DNA of 64,000 bases from Chloroflexota bacterium (GTDB lineage: Bacteria; Chloroflexota; Anaerolineae; Aggregatilineales; J027), in the NCBI GenBank assembly GCA_024434115.1, contig QMIT01000008.1:186001-250000 (forward strand), written 5' to 3'. The notes beneath the pieces are model-generated. The model had not been told where the DNA came from and did not search any database. It saw only the letters and a list, made by a program, of their open reading frames with translations. Within the stretch, counting starts at the first letter, position 1. Each line of letters opens with the position of its first letter. The translations under genes were made by a program, and so were the position numbers. This document shows, piece after piece, positions 17,948 through 27,351 of the stretch.

Positions 17948-18547
17948 ATGAGTGGCCCCAAGACCTATGAAATCCGGGCTGATTTTGACCGTGAGACGCT
18001 GGTCGTGTATCAAGCCTATCGCAAAGAAATCGGCCTACCCGCGATTGAAGCCCAAAAATTTGTCACCCCATTTTCACTCACACGCATGACGTGGATTAAA
18101 CCCTCCTATTTATGGCTGATGGAGCGCAGCAATTGGGGGCAAAAATCTGACCAAGCCATGATTTTGGCGGTCAGAATTCGACGGCAGGCGTGGGAATCAG
18201 CCTTGCGTGAGGCGGTTCTCACCCACCCCGAAAAGAAAATTTATGGCAGCAGCGAGGCATGGCGCGAACAGTTTGAAAAAGCGCGGGTGATTGTGCAGTG
18301 GGACCCGGAACGTTCACTGCGGGGGGCAAAATTGGAATATTCCGCCATTCAAGTGGGTATCAGTCGCCACTTGATCGAAGATTATGCCACCAAATGGATT
18401 ACTGAAATCAAAGATTACACCCCTCTCACCCGTAAAATTCATGCCTTTTGTCGGGACGGGGAATATGATAAAGCCAAAAAACTACTACCGTCCGAGCGTG
18501 TTTATCCTGTACCCGATGAAATTGCCAAGCGGCTAGGCATGGTTTAG
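17948..18547 (+). CDS. DUF4291 family protein
   Basis: A 199-residue cytoplasmic protein recognised as DUF4291. The conserved core includes VVYQAYRKEIG, then PFSLTRMTWIKPSYLWLMERSNW, then the QWDPERS motif and GISRHLI. The function is not established; the family is widespread in bacteria and some fungi. The ATG at 17948 follows a GAGGAGGC ribosome site. It ends convergently with the DUF1349 gene, sharing four bases (18544-18547, ttag), so each stop codon lies within the other's last codons. Confidence 0.88.
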   Translation: MSGPKTYEIRADFDRETLVVYQAYRKEIGLPAIEAQKFVTPFSLTRMTWIKPSYLWLMERSNWGQKSDQAMILAVRIRRQAWESALREAVLTHPEKKIYGSSEAWREQFEKARVIVQWDPERSLRGAKLEYSAIQVGISRHLIEDYATKWITEIKDYTPLTRKIHAFCRDGEYDKAKKLLPSERVYPVPDEIAKRLGMV

Positions 18548-19098
18548 GCTTTTTCATTCTTTTCTATTTTTTCAATCTTGAGATGTTCAAAAGTCGCTTC
18601 AAAACCGCTGCCCGTTGGTGAACAGGCCATCACGCCCACTTGAAGTTCATTGGCGGTGGTCAGATAGGCTTGGCGCATCATGTTATACACCGCGCCGTCC
18701 AGCGAATAATAAACTTCGATGGTGGGTTGATGCCATACTAAGCGCAGCCACATCGCCGCCGGATTTTCCTTGAGAGGGGTCACTGACCAGTCGGAAAAAT
18801 CGTGGGTGATGACCACACTGGCGTTGTAAATTTCATTGACATATTCGATCCCACATTTCAACCATGTGCTTTCATCATGGCGCAGCATCAACCCGGCTTG
18901 GTCATACAAATCTCGATATTGCCCACTAAATTTCACCTCGGCTGTAAAATTTCCGGCGACGGTCTGATAATAAAAATGCCCATTATCAGCGATGGCTCCT
19001 GAATGGGTTTTGCGCCAAAAATCGGTCTTAGGATTGGTCGTAAAGCGAATCGTGTTGGTTGGTGCTGCCCACATTTGCGGTTCGTTATACCAGCGCAT
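18544..19098 (-). CDS. DUF1349 family protein (concanavalin-like fold)
   Basis: A 184-residue protein of the DUF1349 family. It starts MRWYNEPQMW as many family members do, and contains FWRKTH, DNGHFYY, then AGLMLRHDESTWLKCGIEYV, VVITHDFSDWS and WLRLVWHQPTIEVYYS. The fold is a beta-sandwich like laminin-G/concanavalin A, possibly binding carbohydrate; activity is unknown. The ATG at 19098 has an AAGGAAAAG ribosome site. Upstream in-frame starts at 19137 and 19146 exist but add a segment unlike the family. It lies 65 bases downstream of the glyQS stop. Confidence 0.85.
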   Translation of the reverse strand: MRWYNEPQMWAAPTNTIRFTTNPKTDFWRKTHSGAIADNGHFYYQTVAGNFTAEVKFSGQYRDLYDQAGLMLRHDESTWLKCGIEYVNEIYNASVVITHDFSDWSVTPLKENPAAMWLRLVWHQPTIEVYYSLDGAVYNMMRQAYLTTANELQVGVMACSPTGSGFEATFEHLKIEKIEKNEKA

Positions 19099-19163
19099 AT
19101 CTTTTCCTTGTTTATCCAAAATAAGAGGGCAGGCCATTCGACCCACCCTCCTAAGTATTCAAA

Positions 19164-22100
19164 CTAGAACCCTTGCAATTTGCTCAAGTCGGCCCGACCA
19201 TGGGCCATTGCCGCAATATGTTGCAACAGCGCAAGGCGGTTTTCACGCACGGCCTGATTTTCATCCATCACCATGACTTCCTTAAAGAAATCAGTGATAG
19301 CGGGCACCATGTTGATGAACGTCGCCAAGAAGCGCCCCACATTATGTTCAATCGGGTGCAAGCGGCGGTTATAGGTGAAATAGGCTTCAAATAAGGCTTT
19401 TTCGGCCTCAAGCGTAAATTTTTCGGGATGCAGGGTATAGGTCGGTTTATCCCGACTAATACGCACACATCGCGCATAGCTGTCCAAAATTCCGGCCCAA
19501 TCTTCATGCTCTGTCCATTGGCGCAGTTCATGAACCGCCGTCACAGTACGCACCGGATTATGACCTTGTTCTGCCAAAACCGCTTCAATCACATCACGCG
19601 GTTGGCCTTGTTCGACTAGCCACACCCGCAGACGTCCGATGATAAATTCCATAACGGCTGCCTTCGCCTCATCACTGACATCCACTGGCTGATACCGCGC
19701 TACCAGTTGAATGGCATCGCGCAAATCAAGCTCCAACCGCTGATCTAACAAGATTTGGATGACCCCCAGCGCAGCCCGACGTAGCGCAAAGGGGTCAGCA
19801 CTGGCGGTTGGGGCAAGGCCGACTGCAAACAATCCGACAAGGCTGTCTAGACGATCTAACAGAGCCAATAGAATCCCCGGTGCGCCGCTGGGCAAAATAT
19901 CGTCCGCACTACGCGGCAGCCAGTGTTGGAAAATGGCGTTGGCGACTTCGGGTGACTCACCACCCAACGTGGCATAAATACGCCCCATCACTCCTTGCAG
20001 GGAGGTCATTTCAACCACCATCTGAGTTGCAAGGTCGGCTTTGGCAAGTTGGGCGGCCCGTCGCACAATCGGCATCACATCAACCGCCGCACCGAGCAGT
20101 TCGCCAAAGGGGTCAACCATCGTTGCAACACGGTTGTTTTTATCGAGCATCGAACCTAGTTTTTCTTGGAAAGTCAGTGTGCCGAGCCGAGGCAGATAGC
20201 TTGCCAGCGGTTGCTCACGATCCGAATTAAAGAAGTAGACCGCATCGCTAAAACGGGCCACCAAGACATGCTCATTACCGTGTGTGACCTTATCGAGATG
20301 CAAATCATCCCCATTGCGCACGGCAAGGAAATAGGGCAGCAGTTGACCAGATTCATCTTCTACCGCGAAATAGCGCTGATGTTTCCGCATGACTGTTACC
20401 AGCACTTCACGCGGCAGATCAAGGAATTTCTGGTCAAATTCGCCCCGCAGCACCGTCGGCTGTTCGATGAGATTGACGACCTCATCCAACAAACCGGGGT
20501 CTTCCGCCACCTTGCCACCGACCTCATCGGCCAGTGCAATCACCTGCTGCCAAATGATTTCGCGTCGTTGTTCAGGGTCAAGCGTAATGCCATTGGCTTT
20601 GAGGGTGTCCAAATAACTGGCGGCATCCTTCAAAGGGATTTCCGGCGACCCCAATGGGCGGAGGCCGCGACTGATTTTGCCCGAATGGACATCCGCGTAA
20701 TTAAAGGCAATCACCTGATCGCCATACAAGCCCACCAGCCAGCGAATTGGACGGGAAAAGGCAATCCCTGAACTGTTCCAGCGCATGGACTTATCAAATT
20801 TGATATTGGCAATGAGTTCCGGTAAGGCTTTTGCCAGCACGTCCATCGCGGGCTGGCCGTCGTGGGTCACATTAGCAACGATATATTCGCCGCCATCAAT
20901 AAATTTACGCTGCAAATCACTTAACAGAACACCCTGCCCTTTCGCAAATCCTTCGGCAGCTTTGGTGGGGTTGCCCTTATCATCAAAGGCACGGCTGACG
21001 GGTGGGCCTTTGACCTCGACGGTGCGGGTGGTTTGATGGGTTGCCATCTGACGCACCAAGACCGCAAGACGGCGAGGCGTGCCATAGATTTCGACCCCGG
21101 CATGTTCCAAAAAGAGATTATCCAATAGGGTCGGAACTTGGGTCTTGAGTTGTTCAATCCCTGTCGCCACATCCCCATAGGGCATTTCTTCCACGCCGAT
21201 TTCCAACAGCACATCCGCAGGTTTGGCTGGCTGTGACATGGAGGTGATGGTGAATTTTTCGTCCGACTTGATTGTCCAAGGCGTTTTGCGTTGCAGCAGC
21301 GGATAGCCCATTTGCTCACGCTGTTCAACAAAGGCTTTGGCAACATTGCGGGTCATATCGCGCATCCGGCGGAAATAATAGGCGCGTTCGGTTACACCAA
21401 TCGCCCCGCGTGTATCCAAGACATTAAACAGGTGCGAACATTTCAACACATAATCATAGGCGGGAATCAAGGCTCCGGCTTCGAGTGCTCGTTTATGCTC
21501 ATTGGAATAGACTTCGTAGGTTTGTTTAAGACCCTGCACATCCCCGATTTCAAAATAATAGCGGCAGTGTTCAATTTCACTTTCACGGTACAGGTCACCA
21601 TAGGTCACACCCGACGCAAACCGTATATCCCACACCGCGTCCACATCTTGCAGGGCCAACACGATGCGCTCCACACCATAGGTGATTTCAACGGCCACCG
21701 GGTCAAGCGTCATACCACCCGCCTGTTGAAAATAGGTGAACTGAGTAATTTCTTGCCCGTCTAGCCAGACTTCCCAGCCCAAGCCCCATGCGCCTAATGC
21801 CGGACTTTCCCAGTTGTCTTCGACAAAACGGATGTCATGCTGACGTGGGTCAATACCGATGGCTTCTAGGCTCTTAAGGTAAATTTCTTGGGAATTGCCG
21901 GGGTCGGGTTTGAGAATGACCTGATATTGATAAAAGGCCTGCATCCGGTTGGGATTTTCCGCATAGCGTCCATCGTCGGGTCGGATACTTGGCTCAATAT
22001 AGGCCACCCACCACGGCTCTGGCCCCAAGACACGCAGCAGGGTTGCAGGGTTGTTCGTACCAGCCCCGACTTGAATGTTATAGGGCTGCCAAAGCAAACA

Positions 22101-22172
22101 CCCCTGTTCAGCCCAAAATTGGTCTAGTTTCAGTACAACATCTTGGAAAGACAACGCTTTGGGGTTCGCCAT
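19164..22172 (-). CDS. glyQS: Glycyl-tRNA synthetase, alpha and beta subunits fused in one chain
   Basis: A 1002-residue fusion. Residues 1 to about 300 are the alpha subunit ([19 protein letters not shown] start, [25 protein letters not shown]-type motif, [11 protein letters not shown]), which carries the aminoacylation site. After a short linker, residues about 310-1002 are the beta subunit ([10 protein letters not shown] start, [11 protein letters not shown] motif, [12 protein letters not shown] near the end), which binds tRNA. The enzyme charges tRNA-Gly. Most bacteria with this type have separate glyQ and glyS; a fused form is known from Chlamydia and some other lineages. The ATG at 22172 has GAGGT upstream. 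The ATG at 22187 adds five residues but lacks a good ribosome site. Confidence 0.96.
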   Translation of the reverse strand: MANPKALSFQDVVLKLDQFWAEQGCLLWQPYNIQVGAGTNNPATLLRVLGPEPWWVAYIEPSIRPDDGRYAENPNRMQAFYQYQVILKPDPGNSQEIYLKSLEAIGIDPRQHDIRFVEDNWESPALGAWGLGWEVWLDGQEITQFTYFQQAGGMTLDPVAVEITYGVERIVLALQDVDAVWDIRFASGVTYGDLYRESEIEHCRYYFEIGDVQGLKQTYEVYSNEHKRALEAGALIPAYDYVLKCSHLFNVLDTRGAIGVTERAYYFRRMRDMTRNVAKAFVEQREQMGYPLLQRKTPWTIKSDEKFTITSMSQPAKPADVLLEIGVEEMPYGDVATGIEQLKTQVPTLLDNLFLEHAGVEIYGTPRRLAVLVRQMATHQTTRTVEVKGPPVSRAFDDKGNPTKAAEGFAKGQGVLLSDLQRKFIDGGEYIVANVTHDGQPAMDVLAKALPELIANIKFDKSMRWNSSGIAFSRPIRWLVGLYGDQVIAFNYADVHSGKISRGLRPLGSPEIPLKDAASYLDTLKANGITLDPEQRREIIWQQVIALADEVGGKVAEDPGLLDEVVNLIEQPTVLRGEFDQKFLDLPREVLVTVMRKHQRYFAVEDESGQLLPYFLAVRNGDDLHLDKVTHGNEHVLVARFSDAVYFFNSDREQPLASYLPRLGTLTFQEKLGSMLDKNNRVATMVDPFGELLGAAVDVMPIVRRAAQLAKADLATQMVVEMTSLQGVMGRIYATLGGESPEVANAIFQHWLPRSADDILPSGAPGILLALLDRLDSLVGLFAVGLAPTASADPFALRRAALGVIQILLDQRLELDLRDAIQLVARYQPVDVSDEAKAAVMEFIIGRLRVWLVEQGQPRDVIEAVLAEQGHNPVRTVTAVHELRQWTEHEDWAGILDSYARCVRISRDKPTYTLHPEKFTLEAEKALFEAYFTYNRRLHPIEHNVGRFLATFINMVPAITDFFKEVMVMDENQAVRENRLALLQHIAAMAHGRADLSKLQGF

Positions 22173-22221
22173 GCGTGTTAACCTCATATTCAGTTCAGGG
22201 AATTAATGCAAGTGCGGGCAG

Positions 22222-22250
22222 ATTATAAATCAAGAACGGCATCCCCACAA
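22222..22250 (-). promoter_or_regulatory. Promoter of glyQS
   Basis: On the minus strand TTGTGG and a perfect TATAAT are separated by 17 bases, with the -10 about 50 bases before the glyQS start codon. The perfect -10 and ideal spacing make this a credible sigma-70-type promoter. No T-box or other leader structure is recognisable in the short leader. Confidence 0.55.
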
Positions 22251-22266
22251 CGAAGTGCCAAACCAA

Positions 22267-22301
22267 AAAACGCCACTGCTATCACTAGACAATGGCGTTT
22301 T
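22267..22301 (-). terminator. Rho-independent terminator after the zinc metallopeptidase gene
   Basis: Nine-base arms AAAACGCCA and TGGCGTTTT enclose a 17-base loop. Read on the minus strand, the stem is followed by a run of six T. It sits 22 bases beyond the metallopeptidase stop and just upstream of the glyQS promoter, separating the two transcripts. Confidence 0.75.
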
Positions 22302-22322
22302 GCAAAGTTCAGTGAGCTAAGA

Positions 22323-23018
22323 CTAATCGCGGCGGCTCATGCCAGACACCAACATGGCATAGTAGAGCAAGTTTAACACTGAGCCGATCATGGCAGCCAG
22401 ATAGGTGAACGCGGCGGCCCGTAAAACCGACTGTGCGCCGCTGCGATCATCGGAGGTTCGCAGCATCCCCTGTTCTTCCAGCATCTTCATGGCTCGACGG
22501 CTGGCATCGAGTTCAATAGGCAGCGTCAGAACCGAAAATAGGGTCGCCGCTGCAAAAAGCAAGACACCAAGCCATGCTAGGCCCGTAAAATTCAGCATCA
22601 ATCCGGCGATAATCACAAAAATTGAAAGACCGCCGCCGTACTGGGCCACCGGCAGGATAAACCCACGCGCGGCAATCAAGGGGCTGTTTTGCTGATATTG
22701 CTGCACATGCCCAAACTCGTGCGCGGCAATCGCCATGGAAGCAACGGACGGTTGTCGCCCCACCTTTGAAGAGAGACGCACCACGCCGGAACGCGGGTCA
22801 AAATGATCGCCGAGTTCTTGCGGGGTTTCTTGTAAATTCACCTCAAAACCATATGAGCGCATCAAATGACGGGCCACATCTGCGCCTGTCGCATTGCTGG
22901 CATTGGCTCGCTGACTCCACTTGCTATAGGCCCCACGAACCGCCATCTGTGCTGCCCCACTCAAGATAAGGGTGGGAATCAATACACACATAAAATAGGC
23001 TGGGTCAAAAAACATCAT
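22323..23018 (-). CDS. YugP-type zinc metallopeptidase (peptidase M-like, PF04298 family)
   Basis: A 231-residue membrane metallopeptidase. The zinc motif is HEFGH in an AIAAHEFGHVQQ context, preceded by a soluble segment with SKVGRQPSVA. Hydrophobic segments lie at the N-terminus (about 5-25) and in the second half (three or four), including the final SVLNLLYYAMLV. The family (Bacillus YugP, DUF neutral zinc metallopeptidase) has no firmly known substrate. The ATG at 23018 is followed immediately by a second ATG; either could serve. It ends in a clear terminator, and the gap upstream to the S41 protease gene is about 80 bases. Confidence 0.9.
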   Translation of the reverse strand: MMFFDPAYFMCVLIPTLILSGAAQMAVRGAYSKWSQRANASNATGADVARHLMRSYGFEVNLQETPQELGDHFDPRSGVVRLSSKVGRQPSVASMAIAAHEFGHVQQYQQNSPLIAARGFILPVAQYGGGLSIFVIIAGLMLNFTGLAWLGVLLFAAATLFSVLTLPIELDASRRAMKMLEEQGMLRTSDDRSGAQSVLRAAAFTYLAAMIGSVLNLLYYAMLVSGMSRRD

Positions 23019-23099
23019 TCACCTCACACTCCCAGTTCACAATCACCACATAACTCAAATAATTCTACGCGGTGATTGTAAAAATGCCGTAAATTCATC

Positions 23100-24350
23100 C
23101 TACAGATGCCACAGACCCCCAGAAATTGGGAGGTGGACTTGGGGTAGCCCAACCCCATCCAACGCTTTAATGGCCGCCTGTAACTGACTATCTACGTCAT
23201 AGCTGTAAATCGTGCCGGGTTCAAGCGGTTCAAACTCGACCACAATATCGGGAGTTACACCCACCAAATCAATCGAGCGTTCGTCGGGGGTATACCAGCG
23301 TGCAATCGTGATACGCACTGCGCCACCATTGGAAAGCTGTCGCCATGTTTGGACGGTGCCCTTGCCATAGGACTGCGTTCCGACGACGGTTGCCCGTCCC
23401 AAATCTTGGAAGGTCGCGGCTAAAATTTCGCTGGCGCTGGCACTGTTGGCATCTACCAAAATCACCATTGGGACGGTGGGGGCCAATGCACCCCCAAAGG
23501 CTTGATAGACCTGTTCTTGATCGCCTGAACCGCGCTCAATCATAATCGGGCCAGATTCGATAAATTGGCTCATAATCTCAAGGGCCACATCCAAATAACC
23601 ACCTGTGTTGCCGCGCAAATCTAGGATAAGGCCGGCGTGACTTTGGACATCGGATTCAATGAGGGTCTCGGTCAATTCTGAGCCAGCATCGCGTGAAAAG
23701 TCATAGAGTTGGATATAGACAATGTCGCCCTCCAAAATATCAAATTCCACACTGGGCAGGCTGATACGGGCGCGTGTCACAGTGATTTCAATAACGTCTT
23801 CATTGCCTTCCCGTCGTACCCCCAAAATCACATCGGTTCCGGCTGGCCCACGCACTAGGGTAATGATGACTTCCTGCTCCATCTGGGTGATGTCTTGGCC
23901 GTCTACCGTGACAATTTCATCCCCCGGCAAAATCCCCGCTTGTTCCGCAGGTGATCCCGGTAGCGGACGTACAATCAACAAAGCGCCTGTTTCTTCATCT
24001 TTACGCACCGTCGCGCCGATGCCTTCAAATTCACCCGAAAGATCGGAAAAGACCATCTGGGAAGTTTCAGGGTCCATATAGCCCATATTCGGATCGCCTA
24101 AAGAAGTCAGCATTCCATCAAGGGCCGCTTCCATCAGGTGCAAATCTGATTCTTCATCAAGGGGGTCAACATAATTATCATGCAGCAAATCCCACGACTC
24201 CCAGAACGGCGCAAAAAGCTCATCGCGGCCTGTACCCGTTTGGGCAACTGCAGGTTCTTGTGAATCGCGGAAAAAGTAACCTGCCCCAAAGGTCAATGTC
24301 ACTAACAATACCAGACTGGCGACCTTGTTGAATTGACTACGCATTACCAT
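23100..24350 (-). CDS. ctpA: C-terminal processing peptidase, S41 family, with PDZ domain
   Basis: A 416-residue membrane-anchored protease. The N-terminal signal anchor (SLVLLVTLTFGAGYF) is followed by a helical region and a PDZ domain (about 100-185; EGIGATVRK start, PAEQAGILPGDEI). The S41 catalytic domain follows, with the nucleophile in NSASASEI, the lysine in SYGKGTVQ, and the substrate strand AGLILDLRGNTGGYL. CtpA-type enzymes trim or degrade exported proteins. The ATG at 24350 follows GGAG; the second ATG (24344) is also possible. Length is usual for the family. It lies downstream of the CoA-transferase alpha gene with a 58-base gap. Confidence 0.94.
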   Translation of the reverse strand: MVMRSQFNKVASLVLLVTLTFGAGYFFRDSQEPAVAQTGTGRDELFAPFWESWDLLHDNYVDPLDEESDLHLMEAALDGMLTSLGDPNMGYMDPETSQMVFSDLSGEFEGIGATVRKDEETGALLIVRPLPGSPAEQAGILPGDEIVTVDGQDITQMEQEVIITLVRGPAGTDVILGVRREGNEDVIEITVTRARISLPSVEFDILEGDIVYIQLYDFSRDAGSELTETLIESDVQSHAGLILDLRGNTGGYLDVALEIMSQFIESGPIMIERGSGDQEQVYQAFGGALAPTVPMVILVDANSASASEILAATFQDLGRATVVGTQSYGKGTVQTWRQLSNGGAVRITIARWYTPDERSIDLVGVTPDIVVEFEPLEPGTIYSYDVDSQLQAAIKALDGVGLPQVHLPISGGLWHL

Positions 24351-24408
24351 TTATCTCCAACTACTCAATCTATAGGGATAATTATAGGCCAGATTTTGGA
24401 CGGAAGAA

Positions 24409-25251
24409 CTAAGCGTTGTGTGAATATATTACGCGCTGGCCCCACTCCGCGCTCAATAGTGTTGCCAAGTAACCCTCAAAATCTTCACCATTGCAGGCAT
24501 CTATATAACGCAAAATTTCGCCACCCCCCACCGGATAATCGGGATAACACGAGGTCGGCCACGCCCCAAATGGTGCATGTACAACGGCTGTGGTGACGGG
24601 CGAGGGAATATGCACGTCTTTATCTAGTACATCTACGATTTTTTCGGCGGTGATAATAACCTGCTTGGCGATCATTGCCAGTTCCATATCAATGCCGCGA
24701 TTCTGGTTAATTTGGGCGTTACCCCGTTTATCGGCGACGAGTGCATGAATCACGGCGACATCGCAGGATAAGGCGGGAAAAGCCATCAACGTCTCTCCGC
24801 TATAGGGGTCTTGTACGGTTTTGACATCGGGTCGTAATCTAGGTAAATCTGTCCCCAACCATGCACAGGCAGGCATAAAACCCACCCCGGCCATCGTTGC
24901 GCGGATACCCATTGCAAGACTGGCTTCGGTCTCCTCCATAATCTGAATCTCACCGAAATTTGCCGCTTGGGTAAACATGGGAGCAAGGCCAAAAATTTCT
25001 AGTCCGAAATAGCAGGTGCGCGTTTTTTGGATAACCCCCGCTCCCACCAGCAAATCCGACTCATAGCCGGAAGTGAAATTCAGCAGGGTTAGGTTGGTAG
25101 ACCGATCCTCCCGTCGAAGGAGTTCACGCACGAAAGCCACCGGACGGCGATACATCGTCACCCCACCCAAGCCCAATGTGATGCCGGATTGTACCAATGA
25201 GGCCGCTTCTGCCATTGAGACAACACGATTGATGAGGGGTGTATGCGCCAT
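24409..25251 (-). CDS. CoA-transferase family I, alpha subunit
   Basis: A 280-residue protein resembling the alpha subunit of glutaconate/3-oxoacid CoA-transferases. It has an early GITLGLGGVTMYRRPVAFVRELLR strand-turn-helix with the glycine-rich loop, the LLNFTSGYESDLLVGAGVIQ segment, and a late HALVADKRGNAQ motif characteristic of the family. The enzyme family moves CoA between acyl donors and acceptors; IpdA-type hydrolases are close relatives, so the exact reaction is open. The beta subunit is normally encoded next door. Here a beta-type gene lies about 21 kb away on the other strand (46029-46847). The start is ATG at 25251, divergent from rluD. Confidence 0.85.
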   Translation of the reverse strand: MAHTPLINRVVSMAEAASLVQSGITLGLGGVTMYRRPVAFVRELLRREDRSTNLTLLNFTSGYESDLLVGAGVIQKTRTCYFGLEIFGLAPMFTQAANFGEIQIMEETEASLAMGIRATMAGVGFMPACAWLGTDLPRLRPDVKTVQDPYSGETLMAFPALSCDVAVIHALVADKRGNAQINQNRGIDMELAMIAKQVIITAEKIVDVLDKDVHIPSPVTTAVVHAPFGAWPTSCYPDYPVGGGEILRYIDACNGEDFEGYLATLLSAEWGQRVIYSHNA

Positions 25252-25355
25252 AATCCGTTCCTCTTTGACGGGGTTGAGATGCTCCCTAGTCTACCATAAG
25301 CCGTCAGAAATTTTGGCTGGCATGATTCGCCGATTAAGTTCATAGGGCCGTCATG

Positions 25356-25361
25356 TATAAT
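25356..25361 (+). promoter_or_regulatory. -10 element for rluD
   Basis: A perfect TATAAT lies 43 bases before the rluD start codon in the 153-base divergent gap between the CoA-transferase and rluD genes. A weak TTAAGT sits 16 bases upstream as a possible -35. Confidence 0.45.
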
Positions 25362-25404
25362 AAACGTGCCGAATCGCTCAGGCCATATATGTCAGGATAA
25401 TTGA

Positions 25405-26328
25405 ATGGAAGAACTCGATATTTTTGAATTTTGTGCCGACGCCGCTGAAGTGGGCGAACGGCTGGATAAAGTCTTGGCAACACGCTTGCCTGACCTCTCG
25501 CGTACCCGTATTCAGGAACTCATCAAGGCCGGGGAGGTACAGGTCAACAGCGAGACCAGCAAACCTGCCTATCGCCTAGAGGCCGAGGATTGTGTCACCG
25601 TTGCCCTGCCTCCGATTGAAGGCGATCAACCCGTCCTGCCCGAAAATATCCTGCTGGACGTGCTGTACGAGGATGAATATTTGGCGGTGGTCAATAAACC
25701 CGCAGGTATGGTGGTGCATCCGGCGCATGGCAATGAGCACGGCACACTGGTCAATGCTGTCTTGAACCGCTGGCCCCAAACCGCTTCCGTCGGGGATGAT
25801 GAAACTCGCGCCGGGATTGTGCATCGCTTGGATAAAGAAACATCGGGGGTTATCCTCATCGCTTTGACCGACCCCACCCGCGAAAAATTGATGGCGCAAT
25901 TTAAGGCCCGTACCATCGAAAAACACTATCTGGCGCTAACCGAACGCACCCCGACGACGGATCGTGGCAAAATTGATGCCCCGGTTGGGCGCGACCCCAA
26001 AAATCGCAAGCGCATGGCGGTGGTACGCGATGGCAAAGAATCGGTGACGGAATTTCAGATACGCGAACGCTATGGCGACTATGCGCTGTTGGATGTTCAT
26101 CCTATCACTGGACGCACCCATCAAATCCGTGTTCATCTGGCGTTTATCGAGTGCCCAGTGGTGGGAGATGCGGTTTATGGACCACGCAAACAGCGCATCA
26201 AGACTCTGTTTCTACATGCCTATCGCATCAGTTTTGACCATCCGGTGACAGGCGAACGATTGACTTTTGAGGCGGCTTTACCGGAACGGTTGCAAACGAT
26301 CTTGGAAAATTTACCGCACTCAAATTAG
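25405..26328 (+). CDS. rluD: Ribosomal large-subunit pseudouridine synthase, RluD type
   Basis: A 307-residue RluA/RluD-family enzyme that converts uridines of 23S rRNA to pseudouridine. An N-terminal S4 RNA-binding domain (about 14-75; GERLDKVLATRLPDLSRTR) precedes the catalytic domain. That domain carries the signature HRLDKETSGVIL with its catalytic Asp, VVNKPAGMVVHP, and the later HPITGRTHQIRVHL. Length and layout are normal. The ATG at 25405 has AGGATAA upstream. In many bacteria this gene follows lspA; that is not the case here. The precise target (1911/1915/1917 by homology) is inferred from family only. Confidence 0.93.
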   Translation: MEELDIFEFCADAAEVGERLDKVLATRLPDLSRTRIQELIKAGEVQVNSETSKPAYRLEAEDCVTVALPPIEGDQPVLPENILLDVLYEDEYLAVVNKPAGMVVHPAHGNEHGTLVNAVLNRWPQTASVGDDETRAGIVHRLDKETSGVILIALTDPTREKLMAQFKARTIEKHYLALTERTPTTDRGKIDAPVGRDPKNRKRMAVVRDGKESVTEFQIRERYGDYALLDVHPITGRTHQIRVHLAFIECPVVGDAVYGPRKQRIKTLFLHAYRISFDHPVTGERLTFEAALPERLQTILENLPHSN

Positions 26329-26402
26329 GCCACATGGCTCTCAAAAGATGGGGTGGAGCGGGTTAAAATTTCCCAAAATTTGCACATGGGAGAGCCTGAC
26401 CT

Positions 26403-27089
26403 ATGCCGAAAACCAATGCCGCCCTACAAGCTAAAACACTGCTGGTCTATGAGCAATTGGTGGCGCTGCATGGCGAACGTCCGCTAAAACCGCGCCGCGA
26501 ACCGATGCACGAGCTTGTATCCACTATGCTGTCGCATCGCACCACCGAGCAAAATGAAGCAACGGCTTATGCGGAAATGCGGCGGCGTTTTGGCACATGG
26601 GAGGCGGTACGCGATGCCCCACTCAACGAATTGATTGACGCCATTAAGGTCACAAATTTCCCGGAGGTTAAAGCGCCGAACGTTCAAGCCACCCTCAGCC
26701 GGATCATCGCGGAACGAGGAGAGGCCGATATTGAATTCTTGCGTGATACCCCAACGGAAGAAGCCCTTGCATGGCTGACCTCCCTGCCCGGTGTTGGCAT
26801 TAAAACGGCGACGCTAGTGCTGCTGTTTTGTTTTCATAAGCCTGTCCTACCAGTGGATACCCATGTGCATCGCGTCAGCCAACGGGTGGGCTTGATTGGG
26901 CCAAAGGTGAATCCAACTGCCGCCCATCCCCTTCTATTGAATTTGCTGCCTGCCGATCCGTATGTCCTGTATAATTTTCATGTGAGCCTGCTGAGACATG
27001 GGCAAAAGATTTGTGTATGGAAAGACCCCCGCTGTGAAAAATGCCCTCTGACGGACATCTGTAATTGGTATCAGGAAAATCGCATCTAG
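26403..27089 (+). CDS. nth: Endonuclease III-like DNA glycosylase/AP lyase
   Basis: A 228-residue HhH-GPD base-excision repair protein. The helix-hairpin-helix is LPGVGIKTA with the catalytic Lys, the catalytic Asp is in PVDTHVHRVS, and the C-terminus binds a 4Fe-4S cluster through a C-x6-C-x2-C-x5-C set (CVWKDPRCEKCPLTDIC). The protein removes oxidised pyrimidines and cuts abasic sites. The N-terminal part (KPRREPMHELVSTMLSHRTTEQN) diverges from E. coli Nth, and a relative with another base specificity (Nth-like family) is possible. The ATG at 26403 is the first start. The gene is followed two bases later by a 28-bp hairpin repeat. Confidence 0.9.
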   Translation: MPKTNAALQAKTLLVYEQLVALHGERPLKPRREPMHELVSTMLSHRTTEQNEATAYAEMRRRFGTWEAVRDAPLNELIDAIKVTNFPEVKAPNVQATLSRIIAERGEADIEFLRDTPTEEALAWLTSLPGVGIKTATLVLLFCFHKPVLPVDTHVHRVSQRVGLIGPKVNPTAAHPLLLNLLPADPYVLYNFHVSLLRHGQKICVWKDPRCEKCPLTDICNWYQENRI

Positions 27090-27090
27090 G

Positions 27091-27118
27091 GACACGGGGC
27101 TAAAGCCGCCGTGCTGAA
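27091..27118. repeat. 28-bp hairpin-forming interspersed repeat, copy 1
   Basis: The 28 bases starting GACACGGGGCTAAAGCCG are identical to 45892-45919. The core CACGGGGC-TAAA-GCC-G-CCGTG folds into a hairpin with one bulged G. Both copies lie in a non-coding gap shortly after a plus-strand stop codon. The design recalls REP-type bacterial palindromes. The rest of the gap to 27351 (about 230 bases) holds no gene that I can support and becomes AT-rich towards the next gene. Confidence 0.75.
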
Positions 27119-27351
27119 TCTAGCTCAGGCCAACCAATATAAAATGCGTTATGATTATAGAACATGCGGTCTATTATTGACACTTATATAAGCCGAAGTT
27201 GAATTCGTAACAATTGTTACGCTTTTATGGACGATGGTTATATTTGAAGGTAGGGAGATGGCCGTTAAGATAAGGCGAAGTATGGTAGCGGGATGATAAA
27301 AAATTTATGCTAGACTGGGAATAGAGCATCTAGCAGATTAGGATTATTTTT

